DNA of 64,000 bases from assembly GCA_002723275.1 (NCBI GenBank), contig PBNZ01000035.1:20184-84183 (forward strand), written 5' to 3'. Of this stretch, positions 47,658-57,184 are shown in pieces. A model generated the notes under the pieces. That model was given only the letters and a program-made list of their open reading frames with translations. It searched no databases and had not been told where the DNA came from. Source of the DNA: Planctomycetaceae bacterium (GTDB lineage: Bacteria > Planctomycetota > Planctomycetia > Pirellulales > Pirellulaceae). Every line of letters starts with the position of its first letter. Positions within the stretch are counted from its first letter, which is position 1. Both the position numbers and the translations under genes were made by a program.

Positions 47658-48386
47658 CTACGCTTGGCGGGAAACGCGATCCCGAAGCGCGGCCATGGCT
47701 GCTGACATCCCTTCAGCCCGCTCCGTAAACTCAGCAATCTTCTTTGGCACATCACTCTGAACGTAATCCAAAACAATGCGTTCAGCAGCAATAAACTCGT
47801 CGCCAATGTCAGCAACTTCAGCTGCGATATCAATCGGGATATTGGTCACACCGTTGGCATCCGCGTGCAGCAAATCTCCCGTCCTGACGGTGAGCCCACC
47901 AACGCGAACCGGCAATCCAACATGCAGGGTATGACAGTCCGCATGCGAACTGATGGTGGAACCGGTGAACACGGGAAACCCGAGGGCCCGGACCTGCTCT
48001 AGATCGCGACCACCGCCACTGGTAATCAAACCGGTGGATCCAAACGCCTGATAGGTAGAACACATCACTTCGCCGAAGGTGGCACCGACCGGCGGATCAT
48101 CGATATCCTGGAAAACCACCATCGCCGGTCCCGGCAAGGCTTCAAATGTTTCCAGCTGAGCTTGCAAACTCCCGTAAACGTTTCCACCTCCCGGCGGCTC
48201 GTCAGAACGAAACGACGCGGTCGAGGCAAAACCAACGGCTGGCTCAAATTCGGGATAAGCAGCCTGGATCCGATGATCCATGAACCCTTGGTTCCGTGGA
48301 CGGACTTCGAACAACTCAATCACGTTACAAATGGTTGGCGTGTCAAATTCACGAAGTTTCTTAAATAGTGCTGTTATGTCTTCCAT
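47658..48386 (-). CDS. RraA/HMG-aldolase-like family protein
   Basis: The 242-residue product has the RraA-like alpha/beta fold with the signature GGGRDLEQVRALGFPVF, where the Arg-Asp pair binds the substrate in HMG/CHA aldolases. ADANGVTNIPIDIAAEV is the other conserved segment. Members include RNase E inhibitors, hydroxymethylglutarate aldolases and enzymes still misnamed demethylmenaquinone methyltransferase; an aldolase or decarboxylase is the more likely role given a substrate site. It is on the minus strand between plus-strand surface genes and shows no operon partner. Confidence 0.88.
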   Translation of the reverse strand: MEDITALFKKLREFDTPTICNVIELFEVRPRNQGFMDHRIQAAYPEFEPAVGFASTASFRSDEPPGGGNVYGSLQAQLETFEALPGPAMVVFQDIDDPPVGATFGEVMCSTYQAFGSTGLITSGGGRDLEQVRALGFPVFTGSTISSHADCHTLHVGLPVRVGGLTVRTGDLLHADANGVTNIPIDIAAEVADIGDEFIAAERIVLDYVQSDVPKKIAEFTERAEGMSAAMAALRDRVSRQA

Positions 48387-48550
48387 TGCCGCAGACTCTC
48401 ATTCGAACGTGAAATTCTCCAGAAAATAACGGGCACCAACCTATCACTGTTGAATGCGACCTTCAAGGATAGAGAGGTAACTGGACCAGTATTCTGTTAG
48501 GATAGTCAGACCCTGTTAATTTCGGGTCCCCTGAACATGCTGGGAACGAC

Positions 48551-51280
48551 GTGGTGCGGCATTTGATCAATCGCCTGTTAGCAATCTTCGCAGCCTTGGC
48601 GATCTTCTGCACTTTGACGGTCTGCCCGATGACGGTCTGTCCCGTAAAGGCCGAGCCGACCGATCTATCCCGCTCACGTGCCGCCCATCGACTTCTTGCA
48701 GCCAAATGTTTTACCTGCCATGGCCCCGATGAAGAAGTGAGAGAAGCGGAACTTCGGCTAGACACCTTTGAGGGAAGCACCGAAGAGCTTCCCTCTGGAT
48801 TTGCTGCCGTTGTTCCAGGAACTCCAGAAGCAAGCGAATTACTGAGACGCATTGAATCAGATGATGAAGATATGCGGATGCCACCTGCTAATGCGGGCGA
48901 AGCATTGACGGCCGCCGAAAAGTCGTTGCTTCGTGAATGGATTAAAAGTGGCGCAACTTATCCACCGCACTGGGCGTTCGCCCCCTTGGATACAACCATT
49001 CCCGGCGAACCATCAGACCACTCGGATTGGAATCGCACTTCCGTCGACCGCTATGTGAGTGCACAACTTGCAGCGAACGGGCTAGACGCTCCTCCAGTCG
49101 CCGACCGCTACACGCTGATTCGGCGATTGTACTTCGATCTGCTTGGCCTTCCGCCATCCCCAGTGGCCGTTGAACAATTCGTAACTGACGATTCCCCTGA
49201 CGCCTGGGCAAGACTTGTCGACTCCCTGTTGGCCTCCCCGCACTATGGTGAACGATGGGGCCGACATTGGCTGGATGTCGCCCGCTACGGCGATTCTAAT
49301 GGCGGTGACGAAAACCATGCCTATCCCCATGCTTATCACTACCGCGACTATGTCATCCAAACCTTCAATGCTGACGTCTCCTATGATCGCTTTCTGCTAG
49401 AGCAACTCGCCGGAGACCTGATCTCAAACGACGCTGACAGCGAAGCGGCCACGGCAGCCACTGGCTTTCTCGCCATCGGCATGAAGATCCTTGCAGAACA
49501 GGATCCGATCAAAAAGCAGGCCGACATGATTGACGAACAAATCGACACCATGGGACGCTCGTTATTGGGACTAACTCTTGGCTGCGCTCGATGTCATGAC
49601 CACAAATTCGATCCAGTTTCCACCGAAGACTACTATGCACTCTTTGGCATCTTCCAGAGCACTGTCGTGGAAGATCGAGAGGTCAATTCGTCCGATCTCC
49701 AGGAAAGGCTGGCAAAGTATGAACGCAAAATAAATGAGCTAAAGCAGTCCAGAGAGAAGGCGACTAAGAAACTCAATTCGTTGTCTTCGATCATCAGTCG
49801 ACAGGCGGAGTCATTTGACCGAGGAAACGTCATTAAGGACGACGATCAGTACGGCGCAGGAATCGGTATCATCTCTGACCCCGGGGGCCAGGACAATTTC
49901 GTCGAGTATGATCTCGCAATTCAGCAGCCCGGCAAGTATCGACTTCAATTACGCTATGCCGCGAATGTGGCCAGACCGGGCCAGATCCTCTGGAATGGAG
50001 AAATTGTCGCCGAAAACGCAATCAGCGAGGCCACCGGGGGCTGGACTCCGGAATTTCAACAGTGGCACTCTGAGGCGGACATCGAGCTTGCAGCAGGCGA
50101 GCATATTCTCCGCATGCAGTCACGACCGCTCATGTCTCATATCGACCAGTTTCGTCTAATCCCTGTCGCATCGACGGATACGGCCTCCGCACTGGTTGCA
50201 AGACTCGATGAAATCGCCGAACAAATATCCGAACTCACCGGTGCGCGGCCGCAGGGCGTCCAGGTGATGGCCGTACGCGAGGGTGAAGCTGCCAACGCGA
50301 AGGTCCATCTGCGAGGCAGTCACCTCTCCAAAGGAGACGAGGTGCCACGTCGTTTCCTGGAAGTCTTGAGCAGGGACGAGCAGATAGCAATCCCTCCCGA
50401 ACAGAGTGGCCGTCGGCAATTGGCCGAATGGCTGACGACACCGGAGAGCTTGGCCACTCGACTGACCGCCAGAGTCATGGCCAACCGAATTTGGCATTGG
50501 CACTTTGGCCGAGGCCTGGTCGCGACCCCCGATCAATTTGGGATTAAAAGCTCGCCGCCAACCCATCCGCAACTACTCGATCACCTGGCTGACACATTCG
50601 TTCGCAACCAATGGTCGATCAAATCGCTCCACCGAGAGATTCTGCTTTCAAGCACCTATCGAAGCAGCAGCCAGGTCGACAACGCGAATGCCATGAAGGC
50701 CGACCCAGAGAACCGTTGGTATTGGCGAGCCAATCGCAGAAGGCTCGAGGCAGAATTGATTCGAGATTCAATCCTGTACCACGCCGACCGACTCGACTAT
50801 CGTCAGTTCGGAGCTCCAGTCCAGGTTCAATCGCAGGACCCGTCGCCGGACGATCTTCGCAACAACCGACGAACCTATTATGCCGCTCGCCGCCGGTCGG
50901 TCTACCTTCCCGTCGTTCGAACGAACGTCTTTAAGTTCTTCACACTTTTCGATTTCCCCAACGCCGCGTCGCCGGTCGGTCGCCGCTCGCGAACCACAGT
51001 TCCAACCCAATCACTCTGGCTCATGAATAGCCCCTTCATCATGGAGCACGCGTCAGAGGTCGAGAGCAGAATCGCAGATTCGGCAAACAAGCGGGAGCGA
51101 CTTGAAGAGCTGTACTGGCACCTGTTTGGGAGACCGATTGACGACGCTACCCGCGTTCGGTTGGAACGATTCCTCGAGCAGGCATCGGCAGCCTCCAGAT
51201 CAGACGCCGACGGACCATCCGCCTGGACGCTCCTTTGCCATTCGCTGTTGATGTCAGACCGCTACATATATATCGATTAG
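48551..51280 (+). CDS. PSCyt1-DUF1549-DUF1553 planctomycete cytochrome protein
   Basis: The GTG start gives 909 residues with a signal peptide (LLAIFAALAIFCTLTVC). A c-type heme motif CFTCH lies at 53-57 in a PSCyt1 domain. DUF1549 (about 150-360; LRR-free, with HWLDVARYGDSNG) follows, then a short coiled segment, a beta-rich carbohydrate-binding-like insert (about 425-510; GKYRLQLRYAANVARPGQIL) and DUF1553 (about 620-880; MANRIWHWHFGRGLVATPDQFG). The three-domain set is typical of planctomycetes and always travels with DUF1501 proteins. The biochemical role is unknown; an envelope redox or polysaccharide role is often suggested. The next gene starts four bases after it. Confidence 0.93.
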   Translation: MVRHLINRLLAIFAALAIFCTLTVCPMTVCPVKAEPTDLSRSRAAHRLLAAKCFTCHGPDEEVREAELRLDTFEGSTEELPSGFAAVVPGTPEASELLRRIESDDEDMRMPPANAGEALTAAEKSLLREWIKSGATYPPHWAFAPLDTTIPGEPSDHSDWNRTSVDRYVSAQLAANGLDAPPVADRYTLIRRLYFDLLGLPPSPVAVEQFVTDDSPDAWARLVDSLLASPHYGERWGRHWLDVARYGDSNGGDENHAYPHAYHYRDYVIQTFNADVSYDRFLLEQLAGDLISNDADSEAATAATGFLAIGMKILAEQDPIKKQADMIDEQIDTMGRSLLGLTLGCARCHDHKFDPVSTEDYYALFGIFQSTVVEDREVNSSDLQERLAKYERKINELKQSREKATKKLNSLSSIISRQAESFDRGNVIKDDDQYGAGIGIISDPGGQDNFVEYDLAIQQPGKYRLQLRYAANVARPGQILWNGEIVAENAISEATGGWTPEFQQWHSEADIELAAGEHILRMQSRPLMSHIDQFRLIPVASTDTASALVARLDEIAEQISELTGARPQGVQVMAVREGEAANAKVHLRGSHLSKGDEVPRRFLEVLSRDEQIAIPPEQSGRRQLAEWLTTPESLATRLTARVMANRIWHWHFGRGLVATPDQFGIKSSPPTHPQLLDHLADTFVRNQWSIKSLHREILLSSTYRSSSQVDNANAMKADPENRWYWRANRRRLEAELIRDSILYHADRLDYRQFGAPVQVQSQDPSPDDLRNNRRTYYAARRRSVYLPVVRTNVFKFFTLFDFPNAASPVGRRSRTTVPTQSLWLMNSPFIMEHASEVESRIADSANKRERLEELYWHLFGRPIDDATRVRLERFLEQASAASRSDADGPSAWTLLCHSLLMSDRYIYID

Positions 51281-51284
51281 AGCC

Positions 51285-52712
51285 ATGTCCGTATTCTCTA
51301 TTTCACGCCGCAAGATGCTCCAGCGAATCGCAACCGGATTCGGGGGACTCGCTCTAGACACACTCCTGCACACAACGGCAACTCAAACGGCAGCGGCATC
51401 TCCCTTGATGCCACAGCCCTCCCATCATGCGGCGCGAGCGAAACGGGTTATTTTCCTCTTCATGCATGGTGGCCCGTCACATATTGACCTCTTTGACCCG
51501 AAACCCCAATTAGCCCTGAACGACGGCAAACCGTTGCCGTTCGCAGGCTCCCGAGTCACCTTTGCCGAACGCGGCAGCCTGATGAAGTCGCCATGGAAGT
51601 TCCGTTCGTGTGGCGAAAGCGGAATCCCTATGAGCGAACTATGGCAACATCTGCCATCGGTTGCCGACGAACTTTGCATGCTGCACTCGGTTTGCGAAAC
51701 CAACGTCGCGCACGGCGGGGCCTGCATGAAACTCCACACGGGCGCTGAGGCCCATGTCCGACCGAGCATGGGATCGTGGATCAGCTACGGACTGGGTACC
51801 GAAAACCAGAACCTGCCGAGCTTCATCACAATTTGCCCCACCTCTTTACACGGCGGCGTCAACAATTTCGGTGCGAGCTTTTTGCCAGCCATTCACCAAG
51901 GCGTTCCGCTCGGAGCCCCCGGCTATCCCAACACTCTCGCCAGGAACGCACAGTTTGATTCGATGACAAATGATTCCGTCACGCTCGAACAACAAAAAAT
52001 ACAGCTGAGATTATTGAAGGATCTGAACGAACAGGACTCTGCTCCTAATTCCGAAATTGAAGCTCGCATGCTGTCATTTGAATTAGCCTTTCGAATGCAA
52101 ATGGCAGCACCCGAAGCCTTGGACACCTCGCGCGAGTCGGCGGCCACGCGTAAACTCTACGGCCTGGACGATCAACCGACTGCCAACTTCGGACTTCAAT
52201 GCCTCTTGGCGCGTCGCCTCGCAGAACGGGGAGTGCGTTTCATTCAAGTGAGCCATGCCCATTCGTTGCCATTCAACAATGAGCAATGGGATCAGCACAG
52301 CCACCTTGAGAAGGGCCACACCATCAATGTGGCACAGATCGATCAACCTATTACGGCGCTGATCAAGGATCTCAAATCACGAGGACTGCTGGATGATACA
52401 CTCGTCATCTGGGGAGGCGAGTTTGGACGGACCCCCACCGTTCAAAAGGGCACAGGCGAAGTAGGCCGAGACCACCATCCGGAGGGCTTTACGATGTGGA
52501 TGGCAGGGGGAGGTGTACGAGGCGGCCTCCGTTATGGCAAAACGGACGAGTATGGCTATTACGCGATCGAGAATCGCTGCACGATCCATGACCTCCATGC
52601 GACCATCCTGCATCTACTGGGCATGAATCACGAGCGACTTACCTTTGCTCATGCGGGCCGTGATTTCCGCCTGACGGACGTGCACGGCGAGGTTGCTCCT
52701 ATCCTGGCCTAG
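51285..52712 (+). CDS. DUF1501 (sulfatase-fold) protein
   Basis: The 475-residue product begins with a twin-arginine-like stretch (SISRRKMLQRIATGFGGLAL), so export by Tat is likely. The DUF1501 core is present: KRVIFLFMHGGPSHIDLFDPKP near the start and TLVIWGGEFGRTP...RDHHPEGFTMWMAGGGV in the second half, which looks like an alkaline-phosphatase/sulfatase-type metal site. The usual formylglycine Cys-X-Pro-X-Arg motif of sulfatases is absent. It forms an operon with the PSCyt1/DUF1549/DUF1553 gene, four bases upstream. Confidence 0.93.
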   Translation: MSVFSISRRKMLQRIATGFGGLALDTLLHTTATQTAAASPLMPQPSHHAARAKRVIFLFMHGGPSHIDLFDPKPQLALNDGKPLPFAGSRVTFAERGSLMKSPWKFRSCGESGIPMSELWQHLPSVADELCMLHSVCETNVAHGGACMKLHTGAEAHVRPSMGSWISYGLGTENQNLPSFITICPTSLHGGVNNFGASFLPAIHQGVPLGAPGYPNTLARNAQFDSMTNDSVTLEQQKIQLRLLKDLNEQDSAPNSEIEARMLSFELAFRMQMAAPEALDTSRESAATRKLYGLDDQPTANFGLQCLLARRLAERGVRFIQVSHAHSLPFNNEQWDQHSHLEKGHTINVAQIDQPITALIKDLKSRGLLDDTLVIWGGEFGRTPTVQKGTGEVGRDHHPEGFTMWMAGGGVRGGLRYGKTDEYGYYAIENRCTIHDLHATILHLLGMNHERLTFAHAGRDFRLTDVHGEVAPILA

Positions 52713-52731
52713 GCTCTGAGGCGTCCCTGGG

Positions 52732-53733
52732 TCAAGGCGATGTTTCGAGCGGTTGCAGAAACTGCAAGGAGTAGGATTGGTCTGGCGAAAGATCCTTCGA
52801 GACGAGCTCGATCTCGGTCAACTGTTGCTTCAAGTCGTCCCAACGAGCATCAGTCATTGTGCCAATTTCAGCCTTAGCCAAGCCGGCGGGCAGACAAAGA
52901 TCGGCAATCGCCTTGGCTCCATAGCTGAGAGCCTCTAGATTCATCTCAGGGTTATCCTTCTGAATCTTTTGATTCACGGGCTCTGGATCATTGAGATAAG
53001 CGAGCCAACCACGTCGCACGGCCCTCACGATTTTCGCGACGACCTCAGGCTTTTCCTGGAGCAGCTCTTCATTCGTGAAAAGGATGCTCGAATAGGGGTT
53101 AAAGCCAAGATCCGACACCATCAAGCAAACGGGGTGAGCCCCACGCTGCTCAACAACATACGGCTCACTGAATACATAGGCTTGCTGCCCAAACTGCGTA
53201 TCCGCCAAAAAGGGAGCCACACTTCCCGTGTAGGGAACAACCTGAACGTCCTTCAGCACACCATCCTGACTCAAGAACTTGGCGAAGGACTTCCCGGCCC
53301 CCAAGGCTAATTTAATCCCCTTGAGCTGTTCGAAGCTGGTAATTCCAGATTCCTGATGGACCATCAGGCAACGAGGGCTGTTTTGCATCGATGCCATCAA
53401 CGCCACCAACGGAATTTGCTGCTCCCTTGCCAACAAGATTTGATCGGCATTTCCAACGCCAAACGCAACGCGGCCCAAAGCGACATTTTGCACAACCGGC
53501 GCACCGGGCCCACCGGGCTCAATCTGCACCTGCAGACCTTCGTCCTGAAAGAATCCAAAATGTTCGGCGGCGTAAAAACCGCCATGCTGCGAATCAGGAT
53601 ACCAATTCAAGGCCAACGTAATCGTTTCATCGGTGAGGTCGTCCGGAACCTCTGTTCCAGTACATCCCAGCAACAACGGGACCACCATCAGGCCAAGAAA
53701 CAATTTACGAGCGAGAATACTCGAACAAAACAT
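52732..53733 (-). CDS. NMT1/THI5-like ABC transporter substrate-binding lipoprotein
   Basis: A longer frame opens at 53790 inside the permease gene, but the ATG at 53733 has a GAAGGTG ribosome site and starts a lipoprotein signal (FLGLMVVPLLLGC), giving 333 residues. The fold is NMT1/THI5/SsuA-like, with ALNWYPDSQHGGFYAA near the start, a motif shared with thiamine-pyrimidine (HMP) binding proteins of ThiY type. It is the last gene of an operon that starts with bioB, so the ligand may be an HMP-like or biotin-related compound. The sequence cannot decide between them. Confidence 0.85.
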   Translation of the reverse strand: MFCSSILARKLFLGLMVVPLLLGCTGTEVPDDLTDETITLALNWYPDSQHGGFYAAEHFGFFQDEGLQVQIEPGGPGAPVVQNVALGRVAFGVGNADQILLAREQQIPLVALMASMQNSPRCLMVHQESGITSFEQLKGIKLALGAGKSFAKFLSQDGVLKDVQVVPYTGSVAPFLADTQFGQQAYVFSEPYVVEQRGAHPVCLMVSDLGFNPYSSILFTNEELLQEKPEVVAKIVRAVRRGWLAYLNDPEPVNQKIQKDNPEMNLEALSYGAKAIADLCLPAGLAKAEIGTMTDARWDDLKQQLTEIELVSKDLSPDQSYSLQFLQPLETSP

Positions 53734-53762
53734 TGCGTTCACCTTCAACGATGAAGTCACCT

Positions 53763-54542
53763 CTAAATGGCGCGAAATCGCGACAGACACTTTTCAGCGA
53801 CAAAACTGACAACGGCAAAGATCATGACACCGAGCAACGTTGACAGAATCACGGCTGCAAACAACTGGTCGGTCTGAAATCGCTCCGCGGTAACGCGGAT
53901 GAGATATCCTAAGCCAAAACCATCTCCGCCGTAACCAACGAAGAATTCGCCCACGATCGCTCCGATCACGGACAAACCACTTGAGGTGCGTACCCCCGTC
54001 ACTAAATACGGCAGCGAATGCGGTACCTGCAGCTTGGTAAAGCGTTGCCATCGCGAGGCACGATTCAAATCAAATAGCTCGTGAAGCGAACGGGGTACAG
54101 AGGTCATCCCTTCCGTCACATTCGCAATGATCGGAAACACACTGAGAATAAAGGCTACGGCAATCACCCCTGAGCCACCATAGCCGAACCACATGACCAA
54201 CAGCGGGGCGATGGCAACAATCGGAACGGTCTGCAAGAAGATGGCATAGGGATAGAGGCTGTATCGCACGATTTTGGACTGAGAAAACACGGCGGCAACC
54301 ACGAACCCGCAAACCACACTCAGCAACAATCCCAACACCGCGGCTTGCCCCGTAAGCCAGCAGGCATGCCACAGACTCTCTCGCTCCCGCACCAAAACTC
54401 GCCAGACGTCCCCTGGCATTGGCGCCAAAAAGCTCTTTACCTGGAACAACTGAATAACAACTGCCCACAGACCGACGAAAAGCGCCGAAGCAATCAGAGG
54501 CGGAGCAACGCGTGTTAAGACAACCCTGACAAACTGTTTCAC
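53763..54542 (-). CDS. ABC transporter permease (SsuC/ThiX-like)
   Basis: The 259-residue product has about six helices and the permease motif (NRASRWQRFTKLQVPHSLPYL) ahead of GVRTSSGLSVIGAIVGEFF, typical of the nitrate/sulfonate/thiamine-precursor permease group. Its start overlaps the ATPase stop by four bases (ATGA). It works with the ATPase upstream and the binding lipoprotein downstream. Confidence 0.92.
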   Translation of the reverse strand: MKQFVRVVLTRVAPPLIASALFVGLWAVVIQLFQVKSFLAPMPGDVWRVLVRERESLWHACWLTGQAAVLGLLLSVVCGFVVAAVFSQSKIVRYSLYPYAIFLQTVPIVAIAPLLVMWFGYGGSGVIAVAFILSVFPIIANVTEGMTSVPRSLHELFDLNRASRWQRFTKLQVPHSLPYLVTGVRTSSGLSVIGAIVGEFFVGYGGDGFGLGYLIRVTAERFQTDQLFAAVILSTLLGVMIFAVVSFVAEKCLSRFRAI

Positions 54543-55300
54543 GACATGGCACCTCGCAAAGCTGCGGAGACACGTCGCGTCGTTTCCGCGAATGCCGGTG
54601 TTCCTCGCAATTCGGCGTCGCGAGGTTGGTCAAAGTCGATTGCAAACTCGTCGATGATCGTCGCGGGCCGTCGAGACATCACGATAACTCGCTGACTCAG
54701 GAACACAGCTTCAGTCACATTGTGAGTCACAAACAAGGTAGTCCAACCTTGCTGCTGCCACAGTCGCAACAATTCCTCGTTCAACATTTGCCGAGAGATT
54801 TCGTCGAGTGCGGCAAAAGGCTCATCCAACAACAGGACGTGCGGATCGGTGACCAAGGCTCGTGCCAGGGAAACCCGCATCCGCATGCCTCCCGAAAGCA
54901 TATGGGGAAGCTTGGACGAATCATTCTGTTCCAGACCAACGAGCTGAATTGCGTCGCTTGCTCGAACGGCGATTTGCTCACTCGATTGTCGCTCCAACTC
55001 TAATGGCAGCCCAACGTTCTGATGTACATTTCGCCACGGCAGTAGATTCGGATCCTGAAATACAAAGGCGATCCGAGACGCCGCTGCCTCATCATCTTCG
55101 CAGAGCAGGGTACCGGTCGTAGGCTCTTGCAAACCCGCGACACATCTCAAGAAGGTTGATTTCCCACAACCACTCGGGCCCAAGATCGAAACAAACTCGC
55201 CAGGCTCACCGCGAAAATCGAGTTCGCTCAGCGTCGTCTGCCCATCGGGAAACGTAACTCCGAGCCGCTGTGCGATGATACGACGGGATGTGGACGTCAT
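54539..55300 (-). CDS. ABC transporter ATPase (SsuB/ThiZ-like)
   Basis: The 253-residue product has Walker A GPSGCGKST, Q-loop FQDPNLLPWRNVHQNV, signature MLSGGMRMRVSLARAL and Walker B VLLLDEPFAALDE, which places it with nitrate/sulfonate/taurine/HMP importer ATPases. It follows bioB by 27 bases and overlaps the permease gene. The signature motif has GGMRMRV, as in SsuB-like proteins. The imported compound is unknown. Confidence 0.92.
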   Translation of the reverse strand: MTSTSRRIIAQRLGVTFPDGQTTLSELDFRGEPGEFVSILGPSGCGKSTFLRCVAGLQEPTTGTLLCEDDEAAASRIAFVFQDPNLLPWRNVHQNVGLPLELERQSSEQIAVRASDAIQLVGLEQNDSSKLPHMLSGGMRMRVSLARALVTDPHVLLLDEPFAALDEISRQMLNEELLRLWQQQGWTTLFVTHNVTEAVFLSQRVIVMSRRPATIIDEFAIDFDQPRDAELRGTPAFAETTRRVSAALRGAMS

Positions 55301-55327
55301 GAGGGAATTCTCGCTGCACGAACTCCC

Positions 55328-56368
55328 TTAGTTCGGCAAACAAGTTGCGGGCTCTTCAGATTTCGTCACCGTGAACCCCATCTCCTCTACCATCCGATAA
55401 TCGCTTTCGGGTGCCTGACCTTGGGTGGTCAAGTAATCTCCCACAAAGATCGAGTTCGCCGCATACAGCCCCAATGCTTGCAAACTTCCCAGATGAATTT
55501 CACGGCCGCCCGCAATACGAATTTCACGATCAGGATTAACGAAGCGGAACATGGCCAGCGTCTTCAAACAATAGCGAGGATCAAGCTGATTGACTTGCTG
55601 CAGCGGAGTTCCATCGATGGAATTGAGGAAATTCACGGGAATTGATTCGACTCTCAGCTCCCGCAATTCAATCGCCATGCGAACAACATCTATGTCTTGT
55701 TCGCCCATGCCAATGATGCCACCGCTACAAAGTTCCATTCCCGCATTCCGTACCGCATTCAAGGTTTCTACACGATCGTCATAGCTGTGAGTCGTGCAGA
55801 TTTCGGAGTAGAAATCAGAGCTCGTATTCACATTGTGATTCACGCGATCCACACCACATTCTTTCAATCGCTGAGCCTGTTCGGGAGTTAACAATCCCAA
55901 GCAAGCGCAGATTTTCAAGTCATACTTGGCTTTGATCTGCGGAACGATCGTAGTTACCGCGTTAATCTCTCGTTCACTGGGCCCGCGAGCCGAAATCACA
56001 ATGCAATAGGTTTTCGAATCCCGCTCGTGCGCGATACGAGCTCCTTCGAGCAGCTTTCCGGCACTCAAAATGTTGTAACGAGGGATTTCGGAATCGGAGA
56101 CCTTCGACTGAGAACAATAGGAGCAATCTTCTGGACACAGACCGCTCTTGGCATTCATCAGAAAATAAAGTTGAACCGAATTAGAAAAATACTGCCGGCG
56201 GATTCGATAAGCGGCCGCCATCAGATCCAGGACTTCCTCGTCTGGAGCCTGCAGGATGGACAAGGCTTCTTCGGTAGAGACCGGCTGGCCCTCCAACACC
56301 GATGAGGCAAGGCGATCCCACTTAATCGCCGCGGATTCCGTATAGTTATGCTGATTTACTTGCGTCAT
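55328..56368 (-). CDS. bioB: Biotin synthase
   Basis: The frame opens at 56494, but the ATG at 56368 gives 346 residues, the normal BioB length. The radical-SAM cluster CPEDCSYC has Cys at 78, 82 and 85, and the sequence continues with the BioB-specific NHNVNTSSDFYSEICTTHSY and PVNFLNSIDGTPL, plus the conserved Arg in FRFVNPDREIRIAGGRE, which holds the second [2Fe-2S] cluster. BioB inserts sulfur into dethiobiotin, the final step in biotin synthesis. It heads a minus-strand operon with a complete ABC transporter. No bioA, bioD or bioF is in the window. Confidence 0.96.
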   Translation of the reverse strand: MTQVNQHNYTESAAIKWDRLASSVLEGQPVSTEEALSILQAPDEEVLDLMAAAYRIRRQYFSNSVQLYFLMNAKSGLCPEDCSYCSQSKVSDSEIPRYNILSAGKLLEGARIAHERDSKTYCIVISARGPSEREINAVTTIVPQIKAKYDLKICACLGLLTPEQAQRLKECGVDRVNHNVNTSSDFYSEICTTHSYDDRVETLNAVRNAGMELCSGGIIGMGEQDIDVVRMAIELRELRVESIPVNFLNSIDGTPLQQVNQLDPRYCLKTLAMFRFVNPDREIRIAGGREIHLGSLQALGLYAANSIFVGDYLTTQGQAPESDYRMVEEMGFTVTKSEEPATCLPN

Positions 56369-56646
56369 GCGTCCGCTCACAGGTCTATTTTCCACCGCCG
56401 ATTGGGCGTTTACCCCAGTAAGTATCACCCAAAAGTACCGCCATTGACAGTCGCGTCTGACACGAAGGTAACAATAGTAAGGGCGGGTGAGCAACCCGGT
56501 TCAGCCTGCGAAACACTACGAGCTTGGCAAAGGGGATCTTCTGGTCGACAATAGGGAGGTATGAGGCGGATCGTCGATCCACCACCGTTTTAAGAAAAAT
56601 CCCCGCTAGCTACGTGGATTTCCACTCAAAAACACCAGGAGCCATC

Positions 56647-57183
56647 GTGCCGGCTACCCATTTTCTTCGCGTCGGTGTTCTGGGGCATGTTGGCCGATTT
56701 ACGGCTACAGACCACCAATTATTCGACCATGGGCGTCGAGTTATCTGTCGCACGTCCCGCGGTCTGGAAATCGGTGAAGTACTGAGCCATTCGGAAAACC
56801 AGGGCGGAGCTGATGGCACGCTGTTGAGATTGGTAACTCCCGAGGACGATTTACTGCTCGCTCGCCAGGAAAAGCACAAAGAAGAGGCCTTTCAAGCCTG
56901 CGTCGATCTGCTTGGAAAACGTCAAATTCCAGCCACGCTAATGGACGTCGAACACCTCTTTGACGGTGCATCCCTCTATTTTTATTTTCTCGGCGAAGTC
57001 ACACCTCAGATCGAAGCTATCACCCGTGAACTAGCCGACGCCTACGACTCAAAAGTACAATTCCGCGAATTCGCAGATGCGGTTGAGCGAGGCTGTGGGC
57101 CTGACTGCGGCACTGAGGCCGCAAAGGGGCGTGGTACGGGCTGTGGCGCATGCGCCATCGCATCCGCCTGTCAGACTCGCTAG
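56647..57183 (+). CDS. PSP1 (YaaT-like) domain protein with Cys-rich tail
   Basis: The frame opens at 56524, but the GTG at 56647 has AGGAG five bases upstream, the best ribosome site in the area, so I take this start (178 residues). The PSP1 C-terminal domain is recognisable from RGLEIGEVL near the start and the charged helix and strand that follow. The tail has a cysteine-rich cluster (GCGPDCG...GCGAC) not found in plain PSP1 domains and possibly metal-binding. PSP1/YaaT proteins take part in signalling or RNA-processing complexes in Firmicutes. The function here is unknown. It converges on a TPR gene with one base between stops. Confidence 0.8.
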   Translation: MPATHFLRVGVLGHVGRFTATDHQLFDHGRRVICRTSRGLEIGEVLSHSENQGGADGTLLRLVTPEDDLLLARQEKHKEEAFQACVDLLGKRQIPATLMDVEHLFDGASLYFYFLGEVTPQIEAITRELADAYDSKVQFREFADAVERGCGPDCGTEAAKGRGTGCGACAIASACQTR

Positions 57184-57184
57184 A

